This document shows, piece by piece, positions 1-10,147 of a stretch of DNA of 64,000 nucleotides. The notes beneath the pieces were generated by a model. That model was not told the DNA's origin, searched no databases, and was given only the letters and a program-made list of their open reading frames with translations. The position numbers were made by a program, and so were the translations under genes. The stretch's first letter is position 1. Every line of letters begins with the position of its first letter. The DNA is from Acidobacteriaceae bacterium (GTDB lineage Bacteria > Acidobacteriota > Terriglobia > Bryobacterales > Bryobacteraceae): contig JAFAYL010000024.1 of assembly GCA_019240405.1 (NCBI GenBank), positions 1-64,000 of the forward strand. The letters are read 5' to 3'.

Positions 1-1
1 T

Positions 2-811
2 GGTTGGCTCAATCGCGCATTGCTGCCCGAGACTCATCCATCACCGCTCCGGGCGATTAGTTTGAGCGCCGACCTCCCGAGAAGCTTGCGCGGCAAGAAC
101 GAGGCTGTTGCGATTTCGAGCATAGGCGATTTTCAGGTCAGGGATGCGCGCGCTGCCGGCGTTTTTGAAAGCATGTACGGCACAACGTCCGATCGGGTGT
201 TAAACGGAACGGGCCGCGAAACGTTCGAGGCTATCAAAATCATGCAATCGCTGCAGCGGGCTACATACACGCCGTCAAATGGCGTGAAATATCCAGGCGG
301 GCATCTTGGCAAGAGCTTGCAACAGATTGCCCAACTCATCAAAGCGAATGTAGGACTGGAGGTGGCCTTTACCGACGTTGGCGGATGGGATACGCACGTC
401 AATGAAGTGGGCGCTCAGCCTCATGTCGGCCAGCTTGCGAACCTTCTGCGTGAATTCGGCGATTCACTCGCCGCGTTCTCGGAAGATATGGGAGACCGCA
501 TGGCCGATATCACAATTGTCACGATGTCGGAATTTGGCCGCACTGTCAAAGAGAATGGCAATCGGGGAACCGATCACGGGCATGCGAACGTGATGTTTGT
601 GCTGGGCGGTAGAGTGCGCGGGGGAAGAATCTGCGGTGATTGGCCGGGGCTGGAATCAGAGCAGCTTTACGAAGGACGCGATCTGAACGTAACCACTGAT
701 TTCCGCACGGTGCTTGCCGAGCTCGTGACGAAGCACATGGGGAATCGCCGGATTGGAAACATCTTTCCAGGGTTTGAAGCGTCAACGTATCGCGGCATAC
801 TCTCCGCTTGA
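2..811 (+). CDS. DUF1501 family protein, C-terminal part (5' end outside window)
   Basis: Frame open from the window edge (GWLNRALLPE...); 'TIVTMSEFGRTVKENGNRGTDHGHANVMFVLGG' is typical of DUF1501 proteins. Confidence 0.85.
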   Translation, partial: GWLNRALLPETHPSPLRAISLSADLPRSLRGKNEAVAISSIGDFQVRDARAAGVFESMYGTTSDRVLNGTGRETFEAIKIMQSLQRATYTPSNGVKYPGGHLGKSLQQIAQLIKANVGLEVAFTDVGGWDTHVNEVGAQPHVGQLANLLREFGDSLAAFSEDMGDRMADITIVTMSEFGRTVKENGNRGTDHGHANVMFVLGGRVRGGRICGDWPGLESEQLYEGRDLNVTTDFRTVLAELVTKHMGNRRIGNIFPGFEASTYRGILSA

Positions 812-1819
812 GCGTTTCTGCCTGTTGGCGAAGCTCCATGCATCGCCGACGATTCGGTCCAGATCTGCGCGCGCGGGTTTCCATCCCAGTTGTTTCTGCA
901 ATTTTTGAGAATCTGCGACAAGACTTGGGGGATCTCCTTCTCGCCGCGGGCCGATCGTATGCGGGACCTTGTTTCCCGTCACTCGCTCAACGGCCTGCAA
1001 GACTTTCAAAACAGAATGGCCAGATCCGGTGCCTACATTGAAGACATCCGATTGACCATCGCGCAGCAGATGTTCAACCGCGAGAACATGCGCGGAAGCG
1101 AGATCGCTCACATGGATATAGTCACGAATGCAAGTGCCGTCCGGCGTTGGGTAATCGTCTCCGAAAAGAGTGATGGGTTTGCCCGTCAAGATGGCGCGAA
1201 GCATCAGGGGAATCAGGTGCGTTTCGGGATCATGTAGCTCCCCGAGGCCGGCCTGCGGTTCTGCGCCGCATGCATTGAAATAGCGCAAACTAACACTTCG
1301 GAACGCGCGGTAACGATCGAGCCACCCTAGGATTTTCTCGACCATGACTTTGGACTCGCCATACGGATTGATGGGCGCGAATGGCTCGGTTTCAGGGATC
1401 GGTACTCGTTGAGGAATGCCGTAGGCCGCGGCAGAAGAAGAAAATACGAGCCGCGTGATTCCGCAGTGCAACATCGCCTCGAACAGCGAAACGGAGCCGC
1501 TGACATTGTTCGCGAAGTAAACCTCAGGGACCTGAGTGGATTCGCCCACCGCAATATATGCCGCAAAGTGAATTACCGCTTCGACCCGCTCATCGCTGAG
1601 AACTTGTTTCAACCGCTCTGTGTCCCGGATGTCAACGACTCGAAGGAGCCCCTGCGGAACCATCTCCTTGTGCCCCCGCGATAGATTGTCGGCCACCACT
1701 GCCGAATGGCCGGCTTGTTCTAGAAAATATCGAGTGTGGGAACCAATGTAACCGGCGCCTCCGGTGACGAGGATGCGAGCCAAAGCACTTCCGAGTGTAA
1801 CGGATACGCCGCCGATCAT
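782..1819 (-). CDS. galE: UDP-glucose 4-epimerase
   Basis: RILVTGGAGYIGSHT Rossmann motif, SSSAAAYG and YGESK catalytic motifs, RYFNACGA. Start uncertain; a TTG near 1783 fits the family better. Confidence 0.93.
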   Translation of the reverse strand: MIGGVSVTLGSALARILVTGGAGYIGSHTRYFLEQAGHSAVVADNLSRGHKEMVPQGLLRVVDIRDTERLKQVLSDERVEAVIHFAAYIAVGESTQVPEVYFANNVSGSVSLFEAMLHCGITRLVFSSSAAAYGIPQRVPIPETEPFAPINPYGESKVMVEKILGWLDRYRAFRSVSLRYFNACGAEPQAGLGELHDPETHLIPLMLRAILTGKPITLFGDDYPTPDGTCIRDYIHVSDLASAHVLAVEHLLRDGQSDVFNVGTGSGHSVLKVLQAVERVTGNKVPHTIGPRREGDPPSLVADSQKLQKQLGWKPARADLDRIVGDAWSFANRQKRSSGEYAAIR

Positions 1820-1862
1820 CGCTCGCCGCCGGATGAATCATTGCGCATTAGATGCTAAAAAT

Positions 1863-2546
1863 ATGGCGCTCATTGATGTACGCAGCGTGGGCAAGATATA
1901 TCGGTCCGATGGCGCCTCAGTCACTGCGCTAAAGAATGTCTCGCTCGAGGTAAATGCTGGAGATTTTATCGCCGTCGTGGGCCGAAGCGGATGCGGGAAA
2001 TCGACCCTGCTCAACCTATGCGGCGCGATGGACTTTCCCACAACGGGCGAGGTGATAATTGAAGGCCGTTCGACCACGAGTCTCACAGACGCTGAGCTGA
2101 CGCGCATCCGGCGCGAAAAGGCTGGTTTTGTATTTCAATCTTTTCAGCTTCTGCATACCCTGAGCGCAGTGGAGAATGTCGAGTTACCGCTCCTGCTTGC
2201 TCGTAAACCAAACGCCCGGCAAACCGCCCTTGCGCGATTATGCGCTGTGGAGATGGAACAATACGCCGATCGTTTACCCCATCAGCTCTCAGGGGGAGAA
2301 CAGCAACGAGTCGCCATCGCTCGCGCCCTCGTGCACAGTCCACGTGTGATTCTCGCCGACGAACCGACCGGCAATCTGGATTCTGCAACGAGCCAATCTG
2401 TATTGAAGTTGCTTCTGAATTCGACCCGCGAGTTTGGTGTGGCCGTTATCATGGCAACGCACAGTACCGAGAATATCTTTGCGGCGAACCGAATTGTCCG
2501 GCTTCACGACGGACGCATCGAAGGAGCGATGAGCGGAGTTCGATGA
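1863..2546 (+). CDS. ABC transporter ATP-binding protein (LolD/MacB type)
   Basis: Walker A GRSGCGKST, LSGGEQQRVAIARAL signature, Walker B VILADEPTGNLD. Start moved from ORF-track 1764 to ATG 1863. Confidence 0.93.
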   Translation: MALIDVRSVGKIYRSDGASVTALKNVSLEVNAGDFIAVVGRSGCGKSTLLNLCGAMDFPTTGEVIIEGRSTTSLTDAELTRIRREKAGFVFQSFQLLHTLSAVENVELPLLLARKPNARQTALARLCAVEMEQYADRLPHQLSGGEQQRVAIARALVHSPRVILADEPTGNLDSATSQSVLKLLLNSTREFGVAVIMATHSTENIFAANRIVRLHDGRIEGAMSGVR

Positions 2547-5080
2547 AGACGCTCGGGCCTTTGCTCGTCAATTTGATCGTGCGCCCCATGGGCCGGGAGC
2601 GGGTCCGGACAGCGCTTACGCTCTTTGCAGTTGCCTTGGGAGTTGGAGTGGTAATCGCTATTGATCTTGCGGGTGCGGCGGCGGCCGGCAGCTTTCATTC
2701 TTCGTTGGAGTCGCTCGCAGGTAAGAGCACTCTAGTCTTGCATCAAACAGGCGGCATCGATCAGAGTCTTTTGGGACGGCTGGTTCAGTTGCCCTATGCC
2801 TTCGACTTCGCGCCGCGAATCGAAGATTTTGCTTCGATCAACGGCAAAGGCGAGGCGTTGCCGTTTCTGGGGCTCGATCTTATTGGCCATCCCGGACAGC
2901 ACGAGTTCCAGAATGATCGTCCTGATTCGGCCGCCCGGGATTTAGCTGGGGCGAATCCCGTCTGGGTAGGTCAACGACTGAAGCTGCGCCCTGGCGATCA
3001 GGTGAGTTTGCTGATCAACGACTCGATACATAGATTTACCGTGAGGGGCATTCTGAAGACGCGACGCGGCGAGATCGCGGAAAAGAACGCCATCGTCGCC
3101 GACATCGGGCTTGCTCAGCAGGTCACCGGGAGCGCGGGGAAGCTCGACAGCATCGATGTGACAATTCCGCCAGACCACTCCGTCGATTATTGGCGCGAGA
3201 TTCTGGCGAAAAACGTTCCGGCCGGAATCACTATAGATGACCAGGGCTCACGCACCGAGGAAAACCGGAAAATGCTTACGGCATTCCGCTCGAATCTGCG
3301 CGTGCTGAGCTACATAGCTTTGCTTGTCGGAGCATTCCTCATCTACAGCACCATTGAAGTCTCAGTCGTCAGGCGCAGAGCTGATATTGGCATTGTGAGG
3401 GCGCTGGGCGCTACAAGAAAAATGGTGGCGACCGCGTTTCTCGCAGAGGCGCTGGTTATCGGTCTTGTAGGAAGCGTGCTCGGCGTGGTGATCGGCCGCG
3501 TAATGGCCCAAGGCGCAGTCGCATTGATCGGAAGCACAGTGCAGTCGCTTTACGTAAGCAGCGAGCCGGCTCCAATTGCGCTTACCGGAGGGGCCATTCT
3601 CATCGGCATTGGAACCGGACTTCTGGTTTCCATGCTGGCAGCTCTCGCTCCGGCGATCGAAGCTTCACAAGTGGCTCCCGTAGAAGCGATGGCGCGCGGG
3701 CGCCAGGAATACATTACGATTACACGATCGGGGAAAAAAGTTGTGTGGGCCGCTGCAATGTTTGCAACTGCTGTGGTCCTTTCAAAGCTCCCTCCGTTAG
3801 AACGACAGCCAATTTTTGCCTATGCTGCGGCACTCCTGCTCGTCGCCGGCACGGCTTCGGCAATTCCCGCCACGGTGAGCTTTTTTGAAGGTGTTGCGAA
3901 GCGGGCCGTCTCGCTCTTGCTCGGTGTGGAGGGATCACTCGCGTTACATGCGCTTCGAGCATCGCTTGGGCGAACCTCTGTACTGACGAGTGCGTTGGCG
4001 ACCGCCGTGGCCATGAGTTCGAGCGTCGGAATTATGGTGGGCAGTTTTCGAGAGACTGTCTGGGTGTGGATGGAGGATCAGTTGAAAGCCGACTTTTATC
4101 TGAGCCCCGCTGGAAGGCCCGGCGCTGACCGTCATCCCACGATGGACCCAGGAATCGGAAGCGCAATTGAACGGCTCCCCGGTGTTGCTGCGGTGGATCG
4201 AGCTCGGTCCTACACGATCTCTTACGCCGGACTGCCAGCCACTTTGATGGGAGCCGAAATCAGCAAGGCCGGGAGCTCGCGCAATACGCGATTCATGCCT
4301 GGCCAGGATCGCAATAGAATTCTCGGCCAACTCGGGAGGGGCGATTACGCAATCATCAGCGAGCCTTTCGCGAATAAGCATGGCTTGGGTGTGGGGAGCG
4401 AGATTGTGCTTCCGTTGCGTGGTGGCAAACAAACGTTCAAAGTTCTCGGCGTGTATTACGACTATTCAACCGAACGCGGAATCGTCCTGCTCGATTGGCA
4501 CACTCTATTGAAGTACTTGCCGGATGCCGCTCCATCGAGCCTGGTTGTCTTTCTGAAATCTGGAGCTGATCCGGAGGCTGTTCACCGAGGCATCGATGGA
4601 GTGATTGCCGGGCGCCCCGTGATGGTCCTGACGAGTTCGAAATTACGGCGGGAGGGCATCGCGGTATTCGACCGGACGTTTCGCATCACGTATGCTCTGG
4701 AAGCGGTTGCCGTAACAGTAGCGGTCTTGGGGATCGCAGGAGCGCTCCTGGCCCTCGTGATTGATCGCCGCCGGGAGTTTGCGCTCGTGCGTTTTCTTGG
4801 AGGCGCGCAGGTGCAGATCCGGCGAATCATACTTTGCGAAGCAGGTCTGCTGGGCCTGCTCGCGAATGGCATTGGATTGGGACTGGGTACGCTGCTGTCC
4901 CTCCTGCTTGTGTTTGTCATCAATAAGCAATCGTTCGGATGGACCATTCAGTTTCATTGGCCGGTTGCTTTACTGCTTGCTGTACTCACGACGGTGTTTG
5001 TGGCAACTTTGTTGGCAGGTATCTATCCCGCGGGAGTCGCTACACGCATGAATCCTATTGAGGTGATCCATGAAGAGTAG
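2543..5080 (+). CDS. FtsX-like ABC transporter permease
   Basis: Two FtsX-like membrane blocks; ATG overlaps the stop of the ATPase gene (ATGA). ORF-track start 2240 is an artefact inside the ATPase gene. Confidence 0.9.
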   Translation: MKTLGPLLVNLIVRPMGRERVRTALTLFAVALGVGVVIAIDLAGAAAAGSFHSSLESLAGKSTLVLHQTGGIDQSLLGRLVQLPYAFDFAPRIEDFASINGKGEALPFLGLDLIGHPGQHEFQNDRPDSAARDLAGANPVWVGQRLKLRPGDQVSLLINDSIHRFTVRGILKTRRGEIAEKNAIVADIGLAQQVTGSAGKLDSIDVTIPPDHSVDYWREILAKNVPAGITIDDQGSRTEENRKMLTAFRSNLRVLSYIALLVGAFLIYSTIEVSVVRRRADIGIVRALGATRKMVATAFLAEALVIGLVGSVLGVVIGRVMAQGAVALIGSTVQSLYVSSEPAPIALTGGAILIGIGTGLLVSMLAALAPAIEASQVAPVEAMARGRQEYITITRSGKKVVWAAAMFATAVVLSKLPPLERQPIFAYAAALLLVAGTASAIPATVSFFEGVAKRAVSLLLGVEGSLALHALRASLGRTSVLTSALATAVAMSSSVGIMVGSFRETVWVWMEDQLKADFYLSPAGRPGADRHPTMDPGIGSAIERLPGVAAVDRARSYTISYAGLPATLMGAEISKAGSSRNTRFMPGQDRNRILGQLGRGDYAIISEPFANKHGLGVGSEIVLPLRGGKQTFKVLGVYYDYSTERGIVLLDWHTLLKYLPDAAPSSLVVFLKSGADPEAVHRGIDGVIAGRPVMVLTSSKLRREGIAVFDRTFRITYALEAVAVTVAVLGIAGALLALVIDRRREFALVRFLGGAQVQIRRIILCEAGLLGLLANGIGLGLGTLLSLLLVFVINKQSFGWTIQFHWPVALLLAVLTTVFVATLLAGIYPAGVATRMNPIEVIHEE

Positions 5081-6173
5081 AGCGATCGCCGCATTCTTGG
5101 CGATGCTGCTCTCTGCGTCCGCCAGGCAATGGCAGCTTGCTTTGCCGGGTTGTCATTATCAGTTCCCACGCGATCATTTCAGCCATCCTGACTACGAAAC
5201 CGAGTGGTGGTACTACACCGGAAATTTGCGTGACCCCGGCGGACATCGCTTCGGGTTTGAATTGACCTTCTTCCGCGTAGCGGTCAACCTTCCCCAACAG
5301 ACTGTCCCCAGCGACGCGAGCTGGCGGCCCGATCAAATCTATCTTGCGCATCTTGCGCTGAGCGACATTGATCGGGGCGAGTTTTATCACACGGAGCGTC
5401 TCAACCGGGCAGGTCCTGGATTGGCGGGAATCGATTCATCTGAAGGCCGGTATTGGAACGGCAACTGGCAAGTACGCTGGGTCTCGCTCGAAACAGGAGA
5501 GCAAGAGCTGCGAGCCGTGTGCGAGAGATTTGCTATACATCTGGATCTCACGCCTGAAAAGCCATTTGTCATTCACGGAAGAAACGGCGTGAGTCAGAAG
5601 GGGGCCGAGCCGGGGCGGGCATCGCATTACATTTCGTTTACTCGCCTCCGCGCGTCGGGACAACTTGAATCGAACGGCGGCTCTTTTTCTTTGACCGGAC
5701 TTGCGTGGATGGACCACGAATTCTTCACAGGGCAACTTGGCAGCTCGGTAGCCGGATGGGACTGGTTTGCGATTCAACTCGATAATAACGAGGAATTGAT
5801 GCTTTATCGTCTAAGAAACAAATCAGGACAAGCGGATCCTTATTCGTCCGGAACTTACGTTGACGCGCGTGGCGAATCGCGGTTCCTCGATTCGTCACAG
5901 ATATCCTTCTCGCCGGGAGAATTCTGGCAAAGTCCGGTTTCCGGGGCTGCATATCCGGTGGCGTGGAAGATCGCAGTGCCTTCTCTCGATCTGGAATTGT
6001 CCGAACGCACTTCGCTCAAGGATCAGGAGCTGTTCAGCCGGAACAGCTATTCGCCGGCATACTGGGAGGGCGCGGTAACTTACTCAGGGCGCATCCACTC
6101 GCAGCCGGTCAACGGCGTGGGATATCTCGAGATGACGGGGTATAAAGAAACGCAGAAGGTGGGCGCGCACTGA
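5070..6173 (+). CDS. AttH / CrtC-like lipocalin-family hydrolase, secreted
   Basis: HPDYETEWWYYTGNL...FGFELTFFR and GLAWMDHEFFTGQL motifs; signal peptide-like N-terminus; overlaps the permease stop. Confidence 0.85.
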   Translation: MKSRAIAAFLAMLLSASARQWQLALPGCHYQFPRDHFSHPDYETEWWYYTGNLRDPGGHRFGFELTFFRVAVNLPQQTVPSDASWRPDQIYLAHLALSDIDRGEFYHTERLNRAGPGLAGIDSSEGRYWNGNWQVRWVSLETGEQELRAVCERFAIHLDLTPEKPFVIHGRNGVSQKGAEPGRASHYISFTRLRASGQLESNGGSFSLTGLAWMDHEFFTGQLGSSVAGWDWFAIQLDNNEELMLYRLRNKSGQADPYSSGTYVDARGESRFLDSSQISFSPGEFWQSPVSGAAYPVAWKIAVPSLDLELSERTSLKDQELFSRNSYSPAYWEGAVTYSGRIHSQPVNGVGYLEMTGYKETQKVGAH

Positions 6174-6178
6174 TGCGC

Positions 6179-7543
6179 TCAATCTTTCGGCGCGATGCCA
6201 AGAGCTTTCATCTTGCGGTAAAGATTGCTTCGTTCGAGTCCCAATAGCTCGGAAGCGCGCGTCACGTTCCCGCCTGTTTCTTCAAGCTTTCGCAGAATGT
6301 ATTCGCGCTCGGCGGCTTCTTTTACATCGTGAAGACTGCCGAATCCATTCCAGGCTTTGGCTTGCCCCTTGCGCACCGCTTCGAGGGGTAGATGCCGGGC
6401 CTCAATCCGATGTTGCGGATGCAGAATGACGATCCGTTCCATTAGATTGCGCAGCTCGCGCACATTTCCCGGCCAATGATGGTTCATCAATGCCGCAGTG
6501 GCGTCCTCACTCAGCTCCTTCGGCTTGCGGCCATATGCGAGAGCAAATTCACGCAGAAAATGGTCCGCGAGCAGCGGAATATCTTCGACCCTTTCTCGTA
6601 ACGGTGGCACTGTGAAAGGAATCACGTTCAACCGATAGAAAAGATCTTCGCGGAAATTTCCCCGCTCGATCTCTTTCTCCAGATTCTTGTTCGTCGCAGC
6701 AATGACACGCACATCGACTTGAATGTATTGCGCCGTGCCTACGGGCTCGAAACGATGCTCATCCAGAGCGCGCAGCACCTTGGCTTGCGTCTTAAGGCTC
6801 ATATCGCCGACTTCGTCAAGGAAGAACGTACCACCATGCGCCTTCTGCAACTTGCCGGTCTTATGATCCGTGCTGCCATCCAAATTGGTTCTGCGATGTC
6901 CGAATAATTCGCTTTCAATCAAGTCTTCGGGCAATGCCGCGCAGTTCACTTCAACGAACGGCCCGCTCGAGCGCTGGCTGGATCGATGAATCGCGCGCGC
7001 TACCAGTTCCTTCCCTGTGCCGCTTTCCCCATAGATGAGTACCCGGCCATTGGTCCCGGCCATCAGCTTCAGTTGCTGACGCAGGGCTTTCATGGCAACG
7101 CTCTCGCCAATGATTTCGTGAGCACCCGCGTCTTCCCGAAGCCTTTGCAGTTCAAGGTCCATGCGCCGCTGTTGCACGGCGTTCTTCACAACAACACTGA
7201 CCTTCTCAATCGTAAGCGGCTTCTCGATGAAATCAAACGCGCCGAGCTTCGTTGCTTTGACCGCGGTTTCGATATTCCCGTGCCCAGAGATCATGATCAC
7301 CGCGGGCCGCGATGCCGCAGGCAGCTCCTGAATCTGCGATAACGTCTCCAGGCCATCCATGCCCGGCAGCCAAATGTCTAACAGCACCGCTTCATAGGAC
7401 TGGCGGGCGAGCTCCGTTAGACACAACTCGCCGCTGTTTACCACCGTGCACTGATAGTTTTCATCGCCGAGTACACCGCCTAACGATTGGCGTATGCTCG
7501 CCTCATCATCGACAATGAGAACCCTGGGACCGAGCGCCGGCAT
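6179..7543 (-). CDS. NtrC/NtrX-family response regulator (receiver-AAA+-Fis HTH) with aberrant GAFTGA region
   Basis: Receiver domain VLIVDDEASIRQSL, Walker A GESGTGKELVARAIH, FLDEVGDM, C-terminal Fis-like HTH. Loop reads ELFGHRRTNLDGSTDHKTGK instead of ELFGHxxGAFTGA. Confidence 0.92.
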   Translation of the reverse strand: MPALGPRVLIVDDEASIRQSLGGVLGDENYQCTVVNSGELCLTELARQSYEAVLLDIWLPGMDGLETLSQIQELPAASRPAVIMISGHGNIETAVKATKLGAFDFIEKPLTIEKVSVVVKNAVQQRRMDLELQRLREDAGAHEIIGESVAMKALRQQLKLMAGTNGRVLIYGESGTGKELVARAIHRSSQRSSGPFVEVNCAALPEDLIESELFGHRRTNLDGSTDHKTGKLQKAHGGTFFLDEVGDMSLKTQAKVLRALDEHRFEPVGTAQYIQVDVRVIAATNKNLEKEIERGNFREDLFYRLNVIPFTVPPLRERVEDIPLLADHFLREFALAYGRKPKELSEDATAALMNHHWPGNVRELRNLMERIVILHPQHRIEARHLPLEAVRKGQAKAWNGFGSLHDVKEAAEREYILRKLEETGGNVTRASELLGLERSNLYRKMKALGIAPKD

Positions 7544-7553
7544 TTTTGGATCG

Positions 7554-9650
7554 CTATACCTTCAGCGTAGCGGGATCCGTGTCGCGCATCTCCGTGAGAG
7601 ACATAGTCTCATTCGGAGCGAAGGCGTTCAGTTCAACGATAAATCGCGCGCCGGCTGGATAATTATCCTCTACCCTCACTCTTCCGTGGTGCTCCGTAAT
7701 GATGTGGCTCACAATCGCCAAACCAAGTCCGGTGCCGCGATTCTTGGTCGAAAAGTAAGGGAGAAACAGCTTTTCTTTGTCCGAAACCGAAATCCCGCAA
7801 CCTGTGTCGGTGACCGAAAGCTCCAGGGTTTCTGGGGAGATGCGGGAGGTAGCGACCTGCAAATTCCGGACCGGTGCATCACTCATCGCGTGTGCGGCGT
7901 TGTCGATCAAATTGACAATCACTCGCTTGAGCTGTTCCTTATCGGCAAGCACGAGAGGAATGGCGCGGTCCAGATCGACATTCACAGCGATGCTATCAAG
8001 GCGGCCCGCGAATACAGTCAACGCGCTTTCGACAACTTCATTCAGATCGATGGGAAGCGGGTGCGCGCTCGGGAAGCGGGAGAATTGCGAGAACTCATCG
8101 ACCAGAGACTTAACCGTTTGCACTTCCTGCTGGATAATGCTGGTGCATTCTTGAAGAATCGCGCGGGCCTCGCCATCGATGCGCAGCCGGATTAGTTGTC
8201 GCGCGATCCGGTCCGCGCAGAGTGAAATGGGCGTTAAGGGATTCTTGATCTCATGCGCGATACGGCGCGCCACTTCCTGCCAGGCTGCGGCCTTTTGCGC
8301 CCGCAATAAGTCGCTTGTGTCTTCCAATACCAGCACGAACCCGCGCTGCTCCGCTAATGATGCGGCCGTCACAGCGAGATGCAGTACGGACGATGCCTGC
8401 CTGATTTCAAGCTGAGATGCTGCTGCGCCTGTTCGCCGCGCGCGTTTCAGCAAGTATCGGATTTCGGCAAGATGCTCGGGCGAAAAAAGATCTGCAAGGC
8501 GTTTGGCGGAGGCCACGGCTTCGCGCGAAAAGATTCCGCTCAAGGCGCGATTCACGCGCTCGATGTGCTCGTCCGCTGAAACTGAGATAACACCTGTCGG
8601 AATGCTCTCGAGAATCGCCTCCGTAAAACGGCGCCGAGCTTCCAGTTCTCGCGCATTCGCCTCGAGATCGCTAGTCATTTCATTAAATGCCCGAACCAGT
8701 GTGGCTAGCTCGTCGATGGCATTCACTCGCACGCGATACGATAAGTTCCCGCGCTGTACCTCCTGCGCTGCTCCCAGCAGTGCGGAGATCGGCATGCTGA
8801 TTTGACGCGAGAGAATCTGCGCGGACCATGAAGCGAAGAACAAAACGAAAAGTGTAATCAGGCAGATCAACAGAAAGTATGTATCGTGATAAAATTTTCT
8901 GCGGCCGGCTTGCTGATTTTGTTCTTCCAGCAGCCGCTCGATTGCAGTTGCTTGCGGCAACGCGTCGGCGGACAATTCTGAAACCGCAGTTAAACGCCCC
9001 AGTTGCGCTGCGCCATCGAAAATATCCGCATTCGTCCGCAGCAGAGGTCCGTTCGGCTTGGCCGGGCTTCGAAACAGCGAGATAAGAGCTCCCGCTGGGC
9101 CGGTGAGGTCAAGCTCGCGAATGCGGCGCGGTTCGCAAATCGCGCGAAAAAAGCCAGCATCTACTTGCTCTGTTACGGCCGCCTTGCGCGTCTCTGGAAG
9201 TAAGCTGATCCAGTCCGTTTCGGCTTGCGCGCGCTCACGGACAACCCTCTCGTAAGAGTTCTTCAAATCCTGGACTTCGAGCTGTATAGTTTCCGCAGGA
9301 CGGCTGAACCATTTATCGAGAGTACGATTCAGAACATAAACGCTGAAGAGAACATAAAACAAAGCGGGAGCAAGTGTTAAGGCCAGCGCCCCGAACAGCA
9401 ATTTAGAGCGAATTCTCGAGCCTTCTCTGTTCTTTTGGCGATCAATGTAAACCTTCACGCCCGCTCGAAACAGCATGAAGGCAAGCGTCACTGTCAGGAC
9501 AAAAATAAAGGTCGAAACCGCCCATAAAACGATGGTTTCGATCAGACCGGAAGGCGAATAACTGATGCGGAAGGAGCCCTGCCATATGACGAGCCCCAGA
9601 AGAGCGAGGAAACTTAGCGCGGCGGCAGCTAGGGCAATACGTCGGCGCAC
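7554..9650 (-). CDS. NtrY-like sensor histidine kinase (TM-HAMP-PAS-HisKA-HATPase)
   Basis: HAMP region, RRIAHEIKNPLTPI H-box, NLIDNAAHAM N-box, DTGCGI G-box; directly upstream of the NtrX-like regulator. Confidence 0.92.
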   Translation of the reverse strand: MRRRIALAAAALSFLALLGLVIWQGSFRISYSPSGLIETIVLWAVSTFIFVLTVTLAFMLFRAGVKVYIDRQKNREGSRIRSKLLFGALALTLAPALFYVLFSVYVLNRTLDKWFSRPAETIQLEVQDLKNSYERVVRERAQAETDWISLLPETRKAAVTEQVDAGFFRAICEPRRIRELDLTGPAGALISLFRSPAKPNGPLLRTNADIFDGAAQLGRLTAVSELSADALPQATAIERLLEEQNQQAGRRKFYHDTYFLLICLITLFVLFFASWSAQILSRQISMPISALLGAAQEVQRGNLSYRVRVNAIDELATLVRAFNEMTSDLEANARELEARRRFTEAILESIPTGVISVSADEHIERVNRALSGIFSREAVASAKRLADLFSPEHLAEIRYLLKRARRTGAAASQLEIRQASSVLHLAVTAASLAEQRGFVLVLEDTSDLLRAQKAAAWQEVARRIAHEIKNPLTPISLCADRIARQLIRLRIDGEARAILQECTSIIQQEVQTVKSLVDEFSQFSRFPSAHPLPIDLNEVVESALTVFAGRLDSIAVNVDLDRAIPLVLADKEQLKRVIVNLIDNAAHAMSDAPVRNLQVATSRISPETLELSVTDTGCGISVSDKEKLFLPYFSTKNRGTGLGLAIVSHIITEHHGRVRVEDNYPAGARFIVELNAFAPNETMSLTEMRDTDPATLKV

Positions 9651-9714
9651 AACACTGCCATGTTAGCCCAGAAACGCCGCCTGTTGAACGGGGGAAGAGC
9701 GGACAGATTCAGCG

Positions 9715-10128
9715 CTATTTCTCTTTACCCGTTACCGTGCGGCTTTGCGTCCGAAATTCATACTGCTGAATCTGCAAAGCCATCTGCCCTTTATCGTGAC
9801 GCGTAATCCGGCCGCGAGCCACCAAATTCAGAAAACATTTCTCATTCAGTTGCGCCGGCCAGCTAATAGAAACCTCCAGCCGCGTGCCGACTGGCAGATC
9901 GTGTTCCGAAGTAAAGAGCACACCCGAGCTACTGATATTCAGCGTCTTTCCGGCGCCCGCTAGAATCTCGGTCCGTTGATTCAGCGTTTTATACCGCAGC
10001 TCTCGTTCGATTGGGAAGCGGCTCGACCGCCGTCTCTCCGTGACTGCATCCGATTTTTCTTGGCGCCTGGGTTGGGTCAGAGTATTTTCGGACACTGTTT
10101 GAGGACCCCGATACCTAAGCTTACACAA
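9715..10128 (-). CDS. PilZ domain protein
   Basis: ERRRSSRFPIERELRY...ISSSGVLFTSEHDLPVGTRLEVSISWP resembles PilZ (RxxxR...SxGG-like). Confidence 0.8.
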   Translation of the reverse strand: MCKLRYRGPQTVSENTLTQPRRQEKSDAVTERRRSSRFPIERELRYKTLNQRTEILAGAGKTLNISSSGVLFTSEHDLPVGTRLEVSISWPAQLNEKCFLNLVARGRITRHDKGQMALQIQQYEFRTQSRTVTGKEK

Positions 10129-10147
10129 TTGCCAATCATTATTCTAT

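Noticed and set aside
2240-2542. N-terminal extension of the permease ORF
   Set aside because: Overlaps the ABC ATPase gene; the permease starts at ATG 2543, coupled to the ATPase stop.
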